Assembly (NCBI GenBank): GCA_963746185.1
Contig: CAVVAE010000002.1
Location: forward strand, 62,001 to 126,000
Source of the DNA: CAVVAE01 sp963746185
GTDB taxonomy: Bacteria; Actinomycetota; Actinomycetes; Propionibacteriales; Nocardioidaceae
Direction of reading: 5' to 3'
DNA length: 64,000 bases
The position numbers and the translations under genes were made by a program. Below the pieces are notes generated by a model. The model had not been told where the DNA came from. It did not search any database and saw only the letters and a program-made list of their open reading frames with translations. Position 1 is the stretch's first letter. Each line of letters starts with the position of its first letter. Below are positions 8,067-17,089 of this stretch, piece after piece.

Positions 8067-10086
8067 TCAGACGAGTTCGAGCGGGTCGACCTGCACGCGA
8101 ACAGGCGGCAGTTTGCGACTGCTCCGCGCGGACTGCAGGCGCTGGAGCGCCTTCGACAGTCCGGCCCCGCGTTGACGGCTCGCTCGGACCACCACGCGTG
8201 AGAGCTCGTCGTCGATGGCCACCGGCCCGAGAACGTCGACACCTCGGGGCAGCGCCAACGCCGCGAGTGACTCGGTCACGATGTCGGGGCTGGCGGTCGA
8301 CGTCGCCATCCGGGCGGCCGGGGTGAGATGGGCCGACTCACGGTCGGCGAGCTCGCGGCGGGCGAAACCCTCCGGGTCCCACCGCACGAGCGCCTGCAGT
8401 GCGACAACCGACGGCTCGCCGACAGCAACGACGCGGCCACCCTCGGCAGCACTTCGGACCAGCCCGGCGATGTTGAACCAGCGGCGCAGCGCCTCCTCAG
8501 TGGCACGCAGACCCGGCCGGCTCAGCGTCAGCCAGGTGTCGAGGAGCACGGCAGCGGCGTAACCGCCCTCCGTGTGGGGTTCTGCCCCAGGCGTGGCGAT
8601 CACGATGGCCGGCTCGGCGGTTATGGAGTCGAGCACGTGATCACCGCCGGACGTCACGACCGAGGTCTGCGGGAAGCTACGTCCCCACTCCTCCGCCGTA
8701 CGCAGCGATCCGACAACCGGGGCGCGCATGGTCGTGCCGTGGCAGTGCGGGCAGCGCCAGTCCTCCGCAACAGCACCACACCACCGGCAGGCTGGCGTGG
8801 CTGCCGCTGCCGGGCGAGCGAGCGGACCGGTGCAGCGAGCGCACCGGGCCGACTCGCGACAAGTGGCGCAGGCCAGAGCTCGGCTGGTAGCCGTAGCGCG
8901 GCGTGTGGACGAGCACGGGACCGATCTTGAGCGCCTCACGCACCACCTCGAACACGCGCCCCGGCACTCGCGCGGACCGGGAAGCGCTGTCGTGCTCGTG
9001 CTCGCGGTCGGTCTCACCCGTCACGTGCACCTGGGGCGCGGCGGCGCGCACTTCGTCGCGCGGGCCGGCCAAGCTCACCGCCCAACCGGTGTCGACCAGT
9101 GACTGGGCCTCGACCGAGCGGGCGACACCGCCGAGCAACGCCGCTGCTCCTTCGTGATGGGCGCGCAACAACAACACCTCGCGAGCGTGCGGGTAAGGCG
9201 CGCGCGGCTCGGCGTAGAGGTCGTCGCCGTCGTCCCAGATCGCGACCAGTCCGAGGTCGTGCACGGGCGAGAGGGCTGCCGCCCGGGTGCCGACCACGAT
9301 CGGCGCGAGCCCACGCGAGACGGCCAGGAAGGCTCGGTAGCGCGCGGCCGGCCCCAGGTCGGCGGTGAGTACGACGTGCTGGCCCTTGCCGAGCAGGCTG
9401 ACCAGGGCGGCGTCGAGGCGTGCGATGTCGCGGGCGTCAGGCGCGAGCAGCAGGCTGCCTCGCCCTGAGGCGCGAGTGGCCGCGGCTGCAGCAGCGACTG
9501 CTTGTGCCCAGTCGGCCCGCGCCGGCGCCGTCCACACCGCACGCGGCGACTCGCCCGCGGCCAGTCTGGTGAGGAACGCCTCGCCGCCGGTGTAGCGGGT
9601 CCAAGGCCGGTCGCGCTGCTCTGCGGGTAGGTCGAGCGCCGCCTCTCTTGCCGCCGGCTCCTCGGCCTCGACCCGGGCGTGGCGGGGAGGAACCGCCAGC
9701 CGGAGTACGTCGGCCAGCGTGCCGGCGTACCGGTCAGCGACCATCCGAGCGACCTCGAGGACCTCCGGGCTGAGGACAGGCTCACTCGAGACCACCTTGC
9801 GCAGCGGGGCGAGCCGGCCGACATGGTCGGACTCCTCGCTGCGGCCGAGCAGGAAGCCGTTGACGTCGCGACCGGAGAACCGGATCTTCACCCGGCATCC
9901 GGGGACCGCCTGCTCGTGCAGCGTGGCGGGCACGAGGTAGTCGAACGGGCGGTCGAGGTGGGCCAGCGGCAGGTCGACGGCAACATGTGCGACGGGGAGC
10001 TCCGGCGCCGGCCCGGCCACCTGTTTTGGTCGCTTGGCCCGCACCTCACTCTTGAGCAGCGCCAGCTGCTCCCCATGGGCTTCCAT
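8067..10086 (-). CDS. priA: PriA-like primosomal protein, helicase motifs degenerate, one frame break
   Basis: Replication-restart protein of the PriA family. The N terminus carries the 3'-DNA-binding domain (VAVDLPLAHLDRPFDYLVP). The zinc-binding region is Cys-rich: CATCRESARCARC followed by CRWCG and CPHCHG. No Walker A lysine motif is visible, and the DEEH box region reads LGLVAIWDDGDD, so ATPase activity is probably lost, as is usual in actinobacterial PriA. One extra base at 8880 breaks the frame: RYGYQP continues as ALACATCRESARC only if it is skipped. Start ATG at 10086 gives MEAHGEQLALL. Probably functional apart from the sequence error. Confidence 0.88.
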
Positions 10087-10273
10087 CGTGAGACCAGTTC
10101 TACCAGCGTGACACGACACCCTCCCTGGCCAGGGAGAGACAGGCACCGCCTCAACCAAAGCCAGCAGACCGCAAACGCGCCACGCACTCGAACCCGCGGA
10201 AGGTCTGTTTGAGCGGTCCAATCTTGCGGGCCTAGAGCCGGCGGAAGGTCAAAACGCCAGCAACCAAACCTGA

Positions 10274-10288
10274 CGGTTCAAGCAACCG
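10274..10288 (-). terminator. Weak hairpin downstream of metK
   Basis: The 230-base gap between metK and priA holds a small inverted repeat (CGGTT, 5-base loop, AACCG), followed on the minus strand by a moderately T-rich stretch (GGTTTGG, then GTTTT). It could be a weak terminator after metK. The gap also contains an imperfect repeat of GCGGAAGGTC, and nothing else recognisable. Confidence 0.2.
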
Positions 10289-10316
10289 CAAGTGACGGCT
10301 CAACAAGAAGCCAGGC

Positions 10317-11510
10317 TTAGATGCCGGCGGCGGTTTTGAGGGCGTCGACGCGGTCGGTGCGCTCCCAGGTGAACTCCGGCAGCTCGCGGCCGAAGTGGCC
10401 ATAGGCGGCCGTCAGCGCGTAGATGGGGCGGAGCAGGTCGAGGTCGGCGATGATCGCTGCCGGCCGTAGGTCGAAGACGTCCAGCACGGCCTTGCGGATC
10501 ACCTCGACGTCGACGATCTCGGTGCCGAAGCAGTCGATGTAGAAACCGACCGGGTGAGCCTTGCCGATCGCGTAGGCGACCTGCACCTCACACCGACGTG
10601 CCAGCCCTGCGGCGACGACGTTCTTGGCCACCCAGCGCATGGCGTAGGCCCCGGAGCGGTCGACTTTCGAAGGGTCCTTGCCGGAGAAGGCGCCGCCACC
10701 GTGGCGGGCCATGCCGCCGTAGGTGTCGATGATGATCTTGCGGCCGGTGAGTCCGGCATCGCCCATCGGGCCGCCGACCTCGAAACGTCCGGTCGGGTTG
10801 ACCAGCAGCCGGTAGTCGCTGGAGTCGATGTCGAAGTGCGTCAACACGTCGTCAACGACGTGCTTCTTGACGTCAGGAGTGAGCAGACCGTCGAGGTCGA
10901 TGTCGGCGGCGTGCTGGGAGGAGACGACGACGGTGTCGATCCGGACCGGCTTGTCACCGTCGTACTCGATGGTCACCTGGGTTTTGCCGTCCGGGCGCAG
11001 GTAGGGCATGGTGCCGTCGTGGCGTACCTCGGTCAGCCGCTGGGCCAGCCGGTGCGCGATCGTGATCGGCAGCGGCATCAGCTCGGGGGTCTCGTCACAC
11101 GCGTAGCCGAACATCAGCCCTTGGTCGCCCGCGCCCTGCCTGTCGAGCGGGTCAACGGACTTGTCGTGGCGCTCTTCATAGGCATCGTCGACGCCTTGGG
11201 CGATGTCGCGCGACTGCGATCCGATCGCGACCTGGACGCCGCACGACTCCCCGTCAAAGCCCTTCTTGGACGAGTCGTAGCCGATCGCCAACACTCGGTC
11301 GCGGACGATCTTCGAGATCGGCGCGTAGGCCTCGGTCGTGACCTCACCGGCGACCACGACGAGGCCAGTAGTCACGAGCGTTTCTACTGCGACGCGGCTG
11401 TGCGGGTCTTGGGCGAGCAGCGCGTCGAGGATGGAGTCGCTGATCTGGTCGGCGATCTTGTCGGGATGACCCTCGGTAACGGACTCAGACGTGAACAAAC
11501 GACGCGACAA
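10317..11510 (-). CDS. metK: S-adenosylmethionine synthetase
   Basis: Makes S-adenosylmethionine from methionine and ATP; cytosolic tetramer. The 397-residue protein has the family signatures: GHPDKIADQISD near the N terminus (catalytic His and Asp), GAGDQGLMFGYACDE (signature 1) and GGGAFSGKDPSKVDRS (signature 2, phosphate binding). It starts with TTG, preceded by GAGGAG about 7 bases upstream, and the N terminus MSRRLFTSESVTEGHPDK fits homologues. No SAM riboswitch is apparent in the short space between coaBC and metK. Confidence 0.96.
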   Translation of the reverse strand: MSRRLFTSESVTEGHPDKIADQISDSILDALLAQDPHSRVAVETLVTTGLVVVAGEVTTEAYAPISKIVRDRVLAIGYDSSKKGFDGESCGVQVAIGSQSRDIAQGVDDAYEERHDKSVDPLDRQGAGDQGLMFGYACDETPELMPLPITIAHRLAQRLTEVRHDGTMPYLRPDGKTQVTIEYDGDKPVRIDTVVVSSQHAADIDLDGLLTPDVKKHVVDDVLTHFDIDSSDYRLLVNPTGRFEVGGPMGDAGLTGRKIIIDTYGGMARHGGGAFSGKDPSKVDRSGAYAMRWVAKNVVAAGLARRCEVQVAYAIGKAHPVGFYIDCFGTEIVDVEVIRKAVLDVFDLRPAAIIADLDLLRPIYALTAAYGHFGRELPEFTWERTDRVDALKTAAGI

Positions 11511-11596
11511 CGATTTCTCCTCGATCAGGTGGGCATCCGTGCGGCCCCTCGCGTGACAAAGTGCAGTCCAGAGTAACGGCAGACAGTCTCTGGATG

Positions 11597-12862
11597 CTAA
11601 ACCGTCTCATCCGTGTCGTCGGACAACCAGCCGACGACTTCGTCCCATATGACGTGGGCCAAGGCGGCTTTGGAACCTCGCGGCACCGGCAACTCCGTGC
11701 CTCGTGTGCTGAGAATCACGGCCTGGTTGTCGTCTTCGCCAAAGACCGCCCCGCCGCTGACGTCGTTGACCACGAGCAGGTCACAGCCCTTGCGGCGTAG
11801 CTTCTCGCCGGCGTGGTCGAGCACGCCGGACCGGTCGTCTCCGGTCTCCGCGGCGAAACCGACCAGAATGGGCCGAACTGCGCCGGTCTCGCGCTGCTTG
11901 ACGAGGGTGGCAAGGATGTCGGGGTTCTCGACGAGGTCGAGGTGGGGCGGCACACCGTCGGAACTCTTCTTGATCTTGTGCTCGGCTCGGACGGTGGGCC
12001 GGAAGTCTGCAGGTGCGGCGGCCATCACGACGGCGTCGGCGTCGCTGGCGGCGGCCAGGACGGCGTCCTGCAGCTCAAGGGCGGAAACGACGGGGACGAC
12101 CTTCACCCCTGCCGGATCGGGCAGGTCAACGTTCGCGGCGACCACGGTCACGTCGGCGCCGCGGGCCGCGGCAGTGCGGGCTAGCGCGTAGCCCTGCTTT
12201 CCCGAGCTTCGGTTGCCGAGGTAACGAACCGGGTCGAGGTGCTCCCGGGTGCCACCAGCGCTGACGACAACCCGCAGGCCACGCAGGTCTGCAGGCTCAG
12301 AGGTGGCCCCTCGGCGGAGTACGTCGCTGGCAATCTCGAAGATCTCAGCCGCCTCGGGCAGCCTCCCTGGGCCGGTGTCGACGCCGGTGAGGCGGCCGTA
12401 CGCCGGTTCGATCACGATGACGCCGCGCTCGCGCAAGGTGGCCACGTTGGCCCGCGTCGCGGCGTGCTCCCACATCTCTGTGTGCATTGCGGGGGCGAAC
12501 ACGACCGGACAGCGGGCGGTGAGCAGGGTGGCGGTGAGGAGGTCGTCGGCGCGACCATGAGTAGCGCGGGCGATCAGGTCAGCAGTCGCGGGCGCGACGA
12601 CGACGAGATCTGCCTGTTGGCCCAGCCTGACGTGCTGCACGGAGGCCACGTCGTCGAAGACGCTGGTGGCGACGGGATGGCCAGACAGCGCCTCCCAGGT
12701 GGCCGCCCCGACGAACTTGAGGGCTGCGGCGGTGGGGACCACGGTGACGTCGTGACCGGACTCGGTGAACCGGCGGAGCAGCTCAGCGGCCTTATACGCA
12801 GCAATGCCACCACTCACGCCGAGTACGACGCGAGGGTGGCGGGCTTGCGAGCTGTCAGCCAT
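11597..12862 (-). CDS. coaBC: Bifunctional CoaBC (phosphopantothenoylcysteine synthase/decarboxylase)
   Basis: Two consecutive steps of coenzyme A synthesis. The N-terminal CoaC flavoprotein domain (about 1-190) shows GVSGGIAAYKAAELLRR, the catalytic His in VQHVRLGQQAD, and PAMHTEMW, the usual actinobacterial form of the substrate-clamp motif. The C-terminal CoaB domain (about 195-415) shows SAGGTREHLDPVRYLGN, the dimer segment RSSGKQGYALA, AAPADFRP and the CTP-site KIKK motif. Length is normal. It lies between rpoZ and metK, the common actinobacterial order gmk-rpoZ-coaBC-metK-priA. Confidence 0.96.
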   Translation of the reverse strand: MADSSQARHPRVVLGVSGGIAAYKAAELLRRFTESGHDVTVVPTAAALKFVGAATWEALSGHPVATSVFDDVASVQHVRLGQQADLVVVAPATADLIARATHGRADDLLTATLLTARCPVVFAPAMHTEMWEHAATRANVATLRERGVIVIEPAYGRLTGVDTGPGRLPEAAEIFEIASDVLRRGATSEPADLRGLRVVVSAGGTREHLDPVRYLGNRSSGKQGYALARTAAARGADVTVVAANVDLPDPAGVKVVPVVSALELQDAVLAAASDADAVVMAAAPADFRPTVRAEHKIKKSSDGVPPHLDLVENPDILATLVKQRETGAVRPILVGFAAETGDDRSGVLDHAGEKLRRKGCDLLVVNDVSGGAVFGEDDNQAVILSTRGTELPVPRGSKAALAHVIWDEVVGWLSDDTDETV

Positions 12863-12909
12863 GGTGACGTCCGGGAGGACCCTTGTGACGGACAGGACCG
12901 ACCCGAGGG

Positions 12910-13188
12910 TCAGGCCTGCTCGGCCTCCGGCTCGACGTCTTCACATGTGAGCAGATCGCCGTTGATCTCGCGAAGGGCGATCGACAACGGCTTCTCCTGC
13001 ACGTGCGTGTCGACGAGCGGACCGACGTACTCGAGCAGGCCTTCGCCGAGCTGGGAGTAGTACGCGTTGATCTGACGGGCACGCTTGGCGGCGTACAGGA
13101 CCAGCTTGTACTTGGAGTCGGTCTTCTCAAGCAGGGAGTCGATGGGAGGGTTGGTAATACCCTCAGCGACGGGCAAGGTGCCGGACAC
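12910..13188 (-). CDS. rpoZ: RNA polymerase omega subunit
   Basis: The small omega subunit of RNA polymerase, which helps fold and hold the beta' subunit. The 92-residue protein contains the conserved core NPPIDSLLEKTDSKYKLVLYA followed by KRARQINAYY and a C-terminal KPLSIALREINGDL. The start is GTG with a weak AGG site upstream. It lies 13 bases after gmk, and this gmk-rpoZ pairing is near universal in bacteria. Confidence 0.95.
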   Translation of the reverse strand: MSGTLPVAEGITNPPIDSLLEKTDSKYKLVLYAAKRARQINAYYSQLGEGLLEYVGPLVDTHVQEKPLSIALREINGDLLTCEDVEPEAEQA

Positions 13189-13201
13189 GCAAACGCCTCA
13201 T

Positions 13202-13840
13202 TCAAAGGTTGGGGGTCGGATCCCTGCGGGCATCCAAAGCCCGGGGATCCATGTCTGAACGCATCAAGCGTACCAATTCCTCCGCTGCAGCGTGAATTTC
13301 GGTGTTCACGACGGTGACGTCGAACTCCCGCTCCGCGGCCAGTTCTTCCACGGCAGTCTCCAGCCGTCGAGCCCGTTCCTCGGGTGACTCCGTGCCGCGG
13401 CCGACCAGCCGACGGACGAGTTCCTCCCAGGACGGTGGTGTCAGGAACACGAACAGCGCCTCCGGCATCGACTGGCGCAGCTGCCGGGCGCCTTGCAGGT
13501 CGATCTCGAGCAAGGTGAGCCGGCCCTGCTTGAGGGCCTCGAGGACCGGCGCGCGTGGAGTGCCATAGCGCGCAGTCTGGTGAACTACGGCCCACTCCAG
13601 GAGCTCATCGCGCTCGACCATCTCGTCGAAACGTGCGTCGTCGACGAACTTGTAGTGCACACCATCGATCTCACCCGGACGGGGCGGTCGTGTCGTGACC
13701 GAGACGGAGATCCATACCTCGGGGTGCTCTTCCCGGATGCAGGCCGAGATGGAGCCCTTCCCGACGGCGGTCGGACCGGCGAGCACCGTCAGGCGACTGG
13801 GACGAGCCGGCGTCGGCCCGGTGTCAGGAGCGGTGCTCAA
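13202..13840 (-). CDS. gmk: Guanylate kinase
   Basis: Phosphorylates GMP to GDP with ATP. The protein has the P-loop GPTAVGKG, the GMP-binding block SVTTRPPRPGEIDGVHY and the lid region, ending in a normal C-terminal helix. The start is uncertain. GTG at 13882 would overlap mihF by 59 bases; TTG at 13840 overlaps by only 17 and places the P-loop about 20 residues from the N terminus, as in homologues. I prefer the TTG, though neither start has a strong ribosome site. Downstream of mihF, as in Streptomyces and Mycobacterium. Confidence 0.92.
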   Translation of the reverse strand: MSTAPDTGPTPARPSRLTVLAGPTAVGKGSISACIREEHPEVWISVSVTTRPPRPGEIDGVHYKFVDDARFDEMVERDELLEWAVVHQTARYGTPRAPVLEALKQGRLTLLEIDLQGARQLRQSMPEALFVFLTPPSWEELVRRLVGRGTESPEERARRLETAVEELAAEREFDVTVVNTEIHAAAEELVRLMRSDMDPRALDARRDPTPNL

Positions 13841-14144
13841 ACTCGCGCTCGAGAGCAGCGATCTGGTTGGCGCCGAGGCCACGGACCCGACGGGACTCCG
13901 AGATGCCGATGCGCTCCATCAAGTTGCGGGCGCGAACCTTGCCGAGCCCGGGAACGGCTTGCAGCAGGTCGAAGACCTTCATCTTCGCCACCACCTCGTC
14001 GTGCTCGCCACTATGGAGGATCTCGGTCAACGAGGCCCCCGAATGCTTCAGCCGACTCTTGACCTCAGCTCGTTGGCGGCGTACGAGGGCCGCCTTCTCG
14101 AGTGCGGCGCGACGTTGTTCGGCGGTCAACTCTGGCACAGCCAC
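13824..14144 (-). CDS. mihF: Actinobacterial integration host factor (mIHF/sIHF)
   Basis: A small nucleoid-associated DNA-binding protein of Actinobacteria, unrelated to E. coli IHF. It bends DNA and is essential in mycobacteria. The 106-residue protein begins MAVPELTAEQ (GTG start, with GAGGTAG just upstream) and contains the family core RAEVKSRLKHSGASL, VFDLLQAVPGLGKVRA and the near-invariant RIGISESRRVRGLG. The last part forms the helix-two-turn-helix that contacts DNA. It overlaps the start of gmk, the standard neighbour. Confidence 0.95.
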   Translation of the reverse strand: MAVPELTAEQRRAALEKAALVRRQRAEVKSRLKHSGASLTEILHSGEHDEVVAKMKVFDLLQAVPGLGKVRARNLMERIGISESRRVRGLGANQIAALEREFEHRS

Positions 14145-14298
14145 GGCATCTACCTCAGTGCTCGAAAAGTGGTGATATGGCAATCTAGCGGTCTGTCTCC
14201 GCTCACGTGCGTTTCTTCGTCGCGGTTGCCAGGGTAACCAATCCAGACTTCGGGTTGTAGGGCACCGCAAGTGAGACAACTATCGACGCGGATTTTGG

Positions 14299-14823
14299 TC
14301 ACGGCATCATCGGAATGTCGAGGGACAGGTCGCACTTGCTCTCGGCATCGCTGCGGATCTCACGCAGAGCGGTGAACGCGTTGAGCGCCTTCCCATAGTC
14401 CGGTTCCCCCGACTGTTGCGCATCTTCGACGAAGTCGGTCAGGGTCTTCCACTCGTTGGAGACGGCGTTGGGTGCGAGGTCGACGACTTCCTGAAGGTCA
14501 CTCACGGTCGAGGAGTCGGCGCCGTCGAGGGCTGAAGTGAGATCCCCGTTGTCCGTGACGTCGCGAAGGGCTGCACAGTAGGCCTCCCGATTGTCCTCAC
14601 CGTCGTCGCGGAACACGAAATAGGCAGCAACACCGCCGATGATCAGCACCAACGCGACGCCGATGCCGATGAAGATCGGCTTGCGGTTGCGCCCGGGCTT
14701 GATGTCCTGCGGCAACAGCTCCTGGCGGGGGTAGTTCACCGGCGGCTCGCCCGGTTGTCCGGGCTGCCAAGGTTGCCCGGGCTGCCCGTCCGGCCGCTCA
14801 GCAGGCGGCCCCTGATCCGACAT
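14299..14823 (-). CDS. Single-pass membrane protein with two-Cys external domain
   Basis: A 174-residue protein of unknown function. The N terminus (about 1-45) is Pro/Gly/Gln-rich with PGQPWQPGQPGEP repeats. A transmembrane helix at about 50-70 follows a basic KPGRNRK stretch, and the rest is an acidic extracytoplasmic domain starting EAYCAALRD and ending KCDLSLD. The two cysteines lie near its ends and could form a disulphide. The domain resembles that of the neighbouring lipoprotein (YCNRVRD to HCDVEY), so the two are probably paralogues. Start ATG chosen for AGGAG 6 bases upstream. Confidence 0.75.
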   Translation of the reverse strand: MSDQGPPAERPDGQPGQPWQPGQPGEPPVNYPRQELLPQDIKPGRNRKPIFIGIGVALVLIIGGVAAYFVFRDDGEDNREAYCAALRDVTDNGDLTSALDGADSSTVSDLQEVVDLAPNAVSNEWKTLTDFVEDAQQSGEPDYGKALNAFTALREIRSDAESKCDLSLDIPMMP

Positions 14824-14908
14824 GTCTGCTCCTGTCATCACTCACGCGAACGGCCGTACCCGTGCCTTCGGCATGAGAGCCCCGTAACGCCAGTCTGCCA
14901 AACGAGGG

Positions 14909-15262
14909 TCAGCCGGTGTACTCCACGTCGCAGTGGTCCTCGTCGTACTGCTGGATCGCGGCGATCGACGCCGAGAGTTTGGTGGAGGCGTTGCTGGGAT
15001 CTTCGTAGGCTTTGATCAAGGCGTCGAAGTCGTCTCTGATCTCATCAGGGGCATCGTCCTGGAGCGCCTTGTACTCGTCGATGAACGCCTGCACGTCGTC
15101 GGTGTTGCTCAAGTCGAGGTTCTCGAGCGTCTTGTCCTCGACGTTGTCGCGCACCCGATTGCAGTAGTCGCTGCCGTCACCGCCACAGGAGCTCAGGGTG
15201 ACCGTCGCCAGCACGGCCGCAGCGACGAGGGCCAGCGCGCGTCTCATCATTCGCGGCGTCAT
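14909..15262 (-). CDS. Small lipoprotein, last gene of the pyr operon
   Basis: A 117-residue predicted lipoprotein. Its signal peptide runs to a lipobox LSSC with the lipid-modified Cys26, followed by an acidic, mostly helical domain. Two further cysteines (YCNRVRD just after the lipobox, HCDVEY near the end) bracket the domain and may form a disulphide. The ATG overlaps the pyrF stop (ATGA), so it is translated with the pyrimidine genes although no role there is evident. It shares domain layout with the membrane protein next downstream. Function unknown; envelope location is well supported. Confidence 0.78.
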   Translation of the reverse strand: MTPRMMRRALALVAAAVLATVTLSSCGGDGSDYCNRVRDNVEDKTLENLDLSNTDDVQAFIDEYKALQDDAPDEIRDDFDALIKAYEDPSNASTKLSASIAAIQQYDEDHCDVEYTG

Positions 15263-16086
15263 GTGCCGATGGCCACGGCGACCGATTCGGCCGCGCGCCT
15301 GGCAGCAGCCTGCAACGCCTGGACGGACGGACCTGCCTTGAGTACGTCGCGCGATGTCGACGGGAGCACGTTCGTCTCGACGCCCGCGAAGATCCGTCGT
15401 ACGTCGGCTGGCGTCCCGCCCTGTGCACCGAACCCGGGAGCCAACAGTGGCCCGTTGATCGCCAGGTCCTCCGACACCTCCGTCAGGTTGGCCGCGACCA
15501 CGGCTCCGACCGAACCGAGCGGCCCAGCCGTGGCGTTCTCACGGCGGAGTGCGGCCAGGATGCCGCCGGCCACGGTCGCTGTGCCCTGCCGCGCCAGTTG
15601 CACGTCGGGGCCTTCGGGGTTGGACGTCAGGGCGAGCACGAAGACACCGGCTCCGTGGAGGGCCGCGGCATCAAGCATCGGGCGCAGCGACTCGAACCCG
15701 AGGTAGGGGCTGACGGTGATGGCATCGACCGCCATCGGCGAAGCCTGGTCGAGGTAGGCGTCGGCATACCCCTGCATCGTCGAGCCGATGTCACCCCGCT
15801 TGGCGTCGAGGAGCACCAAGGCTCCCGCATCGCGCGCGGCCGCGACGGCTCGCTCGAGAACTCCGATGCCAGCGCTGCCGTGTCGCTCGTAGAACGCCGA
15901 CTGCGGCTTGAGCACGGCGACCTGGGACGCCAACGCCTCGACGCACGTCATCGAAAAGCGCTCGAGGCCGGCCACGGTGTCGCCGACGCCCCAGGCTTCG
16001 AGCAGGCTCGCGTGCGGGTCAAGGCCTACGCACAGCGGCCCACGATCGTCCATCGCGCGGCGAAGCCGGGTGCCGAACGGTTCCAT
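15259..16086 (-). CDS. pyrF: Orotidine 5'-phosphate decarboxylase
   Basis: Converts OMP to UMP, the last de novo step. The 275-residue TIM-barrel protein belongs to the longer class 2 seen in Actinobacteria: CVGLDPH near the N terminus, then the catalytic DAKRGDIGSTMQGYA, and TSNPEG and APGFGAQGG at the phosphate site. The ATG at 16086 (MEPFGTRLRRAM) follows the pyrD stop by four bases, with an AAGG site overlapping the pyrD end. Start sites further upstream would lie inside pyrD. Part of the coupled pyr operon. Confidence 0.95.
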   Translation of the reverse strand: MEPFGTRLRRAMDDRGPLCVGLDPHASLLEAWGVGDTVAGLERFSMTCVEALASQVAVLKPQSAFYERHGSAGIGVLERAVAAARDAGALVLLDAKRGDIGSTMQGYADAYLDQASPMAVDAITVSPYLGFESLRPMLDAAALHGAGVFVLALTSNPEGPDVQLARQGTATVAGGILAALRRENATAGPLGSVGAVVAANLTEVSEDLAINGPLLAPGFGAQGGTPADVRRIFAGVETNVLPSTSRDVLKAGPSVQALQAAARRAAESVAVAIGT

Positions 16087-16090
16087 CTGG

Positions 16091-17089
16091 TCAGCCTTTC
16101 GTCGAACTGCTCGTTGGCGCCGAGGGCGGTCGGTGGGCAAGACCGATCGCCTCACTGACCTTGGTGATTCCGCGCTGGGCCAACTCGATGCGGAGTTCGT
16201 CGACCACTCGAATCGGCGCGCTGGGGTCGTTGAAGATTGCCGTGCCTACTTGCACCGCCGTCGCTCCGGCAGCGATGAACTCCAGTGCGTTGGCTCCGCT
16301 GGAGATGCCTCCGACTCCGACGATGGGTACGCCGGGCAGCGCGGCGGCGACCTGCCACACAGCGCGCACCGCCACGGGACGTATCGCGGGCCCCGAAAGG
16401 CCACCGGTGACCCCACCGAGCTGGGGCCGCATCGTGTCGAGGTCGATGTGCATACCGAGCAGCGTGTTGATCATGACGAGCCCGTCTGATCCCGCCTCCA
16501 TCACCGCTTCGGCTATCTCGACGATGCTCGTGACGTCGGGCGAGAGCTTGGCGAGCACGGGAACGCCACGAGGGGTGTCACGACGTACGACGGCCATCAC
16601 TCGCGCCGCCTGGAACGGGTCACAGGCGAACACCAGACCGCGGTTCTCCACGTTGGGGCAGGAGATGTTGACCTCGATCGCGGCCACACCGGGCGTGTTG
16701 CCGACCCGGCGGGCCAGCTCGGCGTACTCCCCCAACGACGACCCCGCGATCGACACGATGGGCCGGGCGTCCTGCTGCAGCAGCCAGGGCAGGTCGCGCG
16801 CCAGGAAGGCATCGATGCCCGGGCCTTGGAGGCCGATGGAGTTGAGCATGCCCGACGGAGTCTCGGCCATCCGTGGTGTGGCCCGGCCCGAGCGTGGGTC
16901 ACGCATGATTGACTTCGTCACGACGGCGCCGAGCTTCGACACGTCAAAGAACTGGTGTAGCTCGCGGCCAGCCGCAGCACAGCCGCTTGCTGTCATCACC
17001 GGGTTGTCGAGGTGGGCGTCGACCAGCACAGTGGACAGGTCGACGTCACCGGGGCTCAACGGGGTCGCTGACGGGGTCATGGCGGGCAT
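16091..17089 (-). CDS. pyrD: Dihydroorotate dehydrogenase B, catalytic subunit
   Basis: The FMN subunit of the class 1B enzyme, oxidising dihydroorotate to orotate and passing electrons to PyrK. The 332-residue TIM barrel contains NPVMTASGC at the N terminus, the active-site Cys in EVNISCPNVENRG, TLLGM, GGLSGPAIRPVAVR and the phosphate loop GVGGISSGANALEFIAAGA. The pairing with PyrK fixes the class as 1B (NAD-dependent). The start ATG overlaps the pyrK stop by one base (TGATG). Normal length and no lesions. Confidence 0.95.
   Translation of the reverse strand: MPAMTPSATPLSPGDVDLSTVLVDAHLDNPVMTASGCAAAGRELHQFFDVSKLGAVVTKSIMRDPRSGRATPRMAETPSGMLNSIGLQGPGIDAFLARDLPWLLQQDARPIVSIAGSSLGEYAELARRVGNTPGVAAIEVNISCPNVENRGLVFACDPFQAARVMAVVRRDTPRGVPVLAKLSPDVTSIVEIAEAVMEAGSDGLVMINTLLGMHIDLDTMRPQLGGVTGGLSGPAIRPVAVRAVWQVAAALPGVPIVGVGGISSGANALEFIAAGATAVQVGTAIFNDPSAPIRVVDELRIELAQRGITKVSEAIGLAHRPPSAPTSSSTKG

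Noticed and set aside
10087..10316. A small gene or RNA between priA and metK
   Set aside because: No conserved frame or known RNA fold was seen; only a weak hairpin and a short imperfect repeat.
11511..11596. SAM riboswitch before metK
   Set aside because: The short space has no recognisable SAM aptamer core, only a ribosome site for the TTG start.
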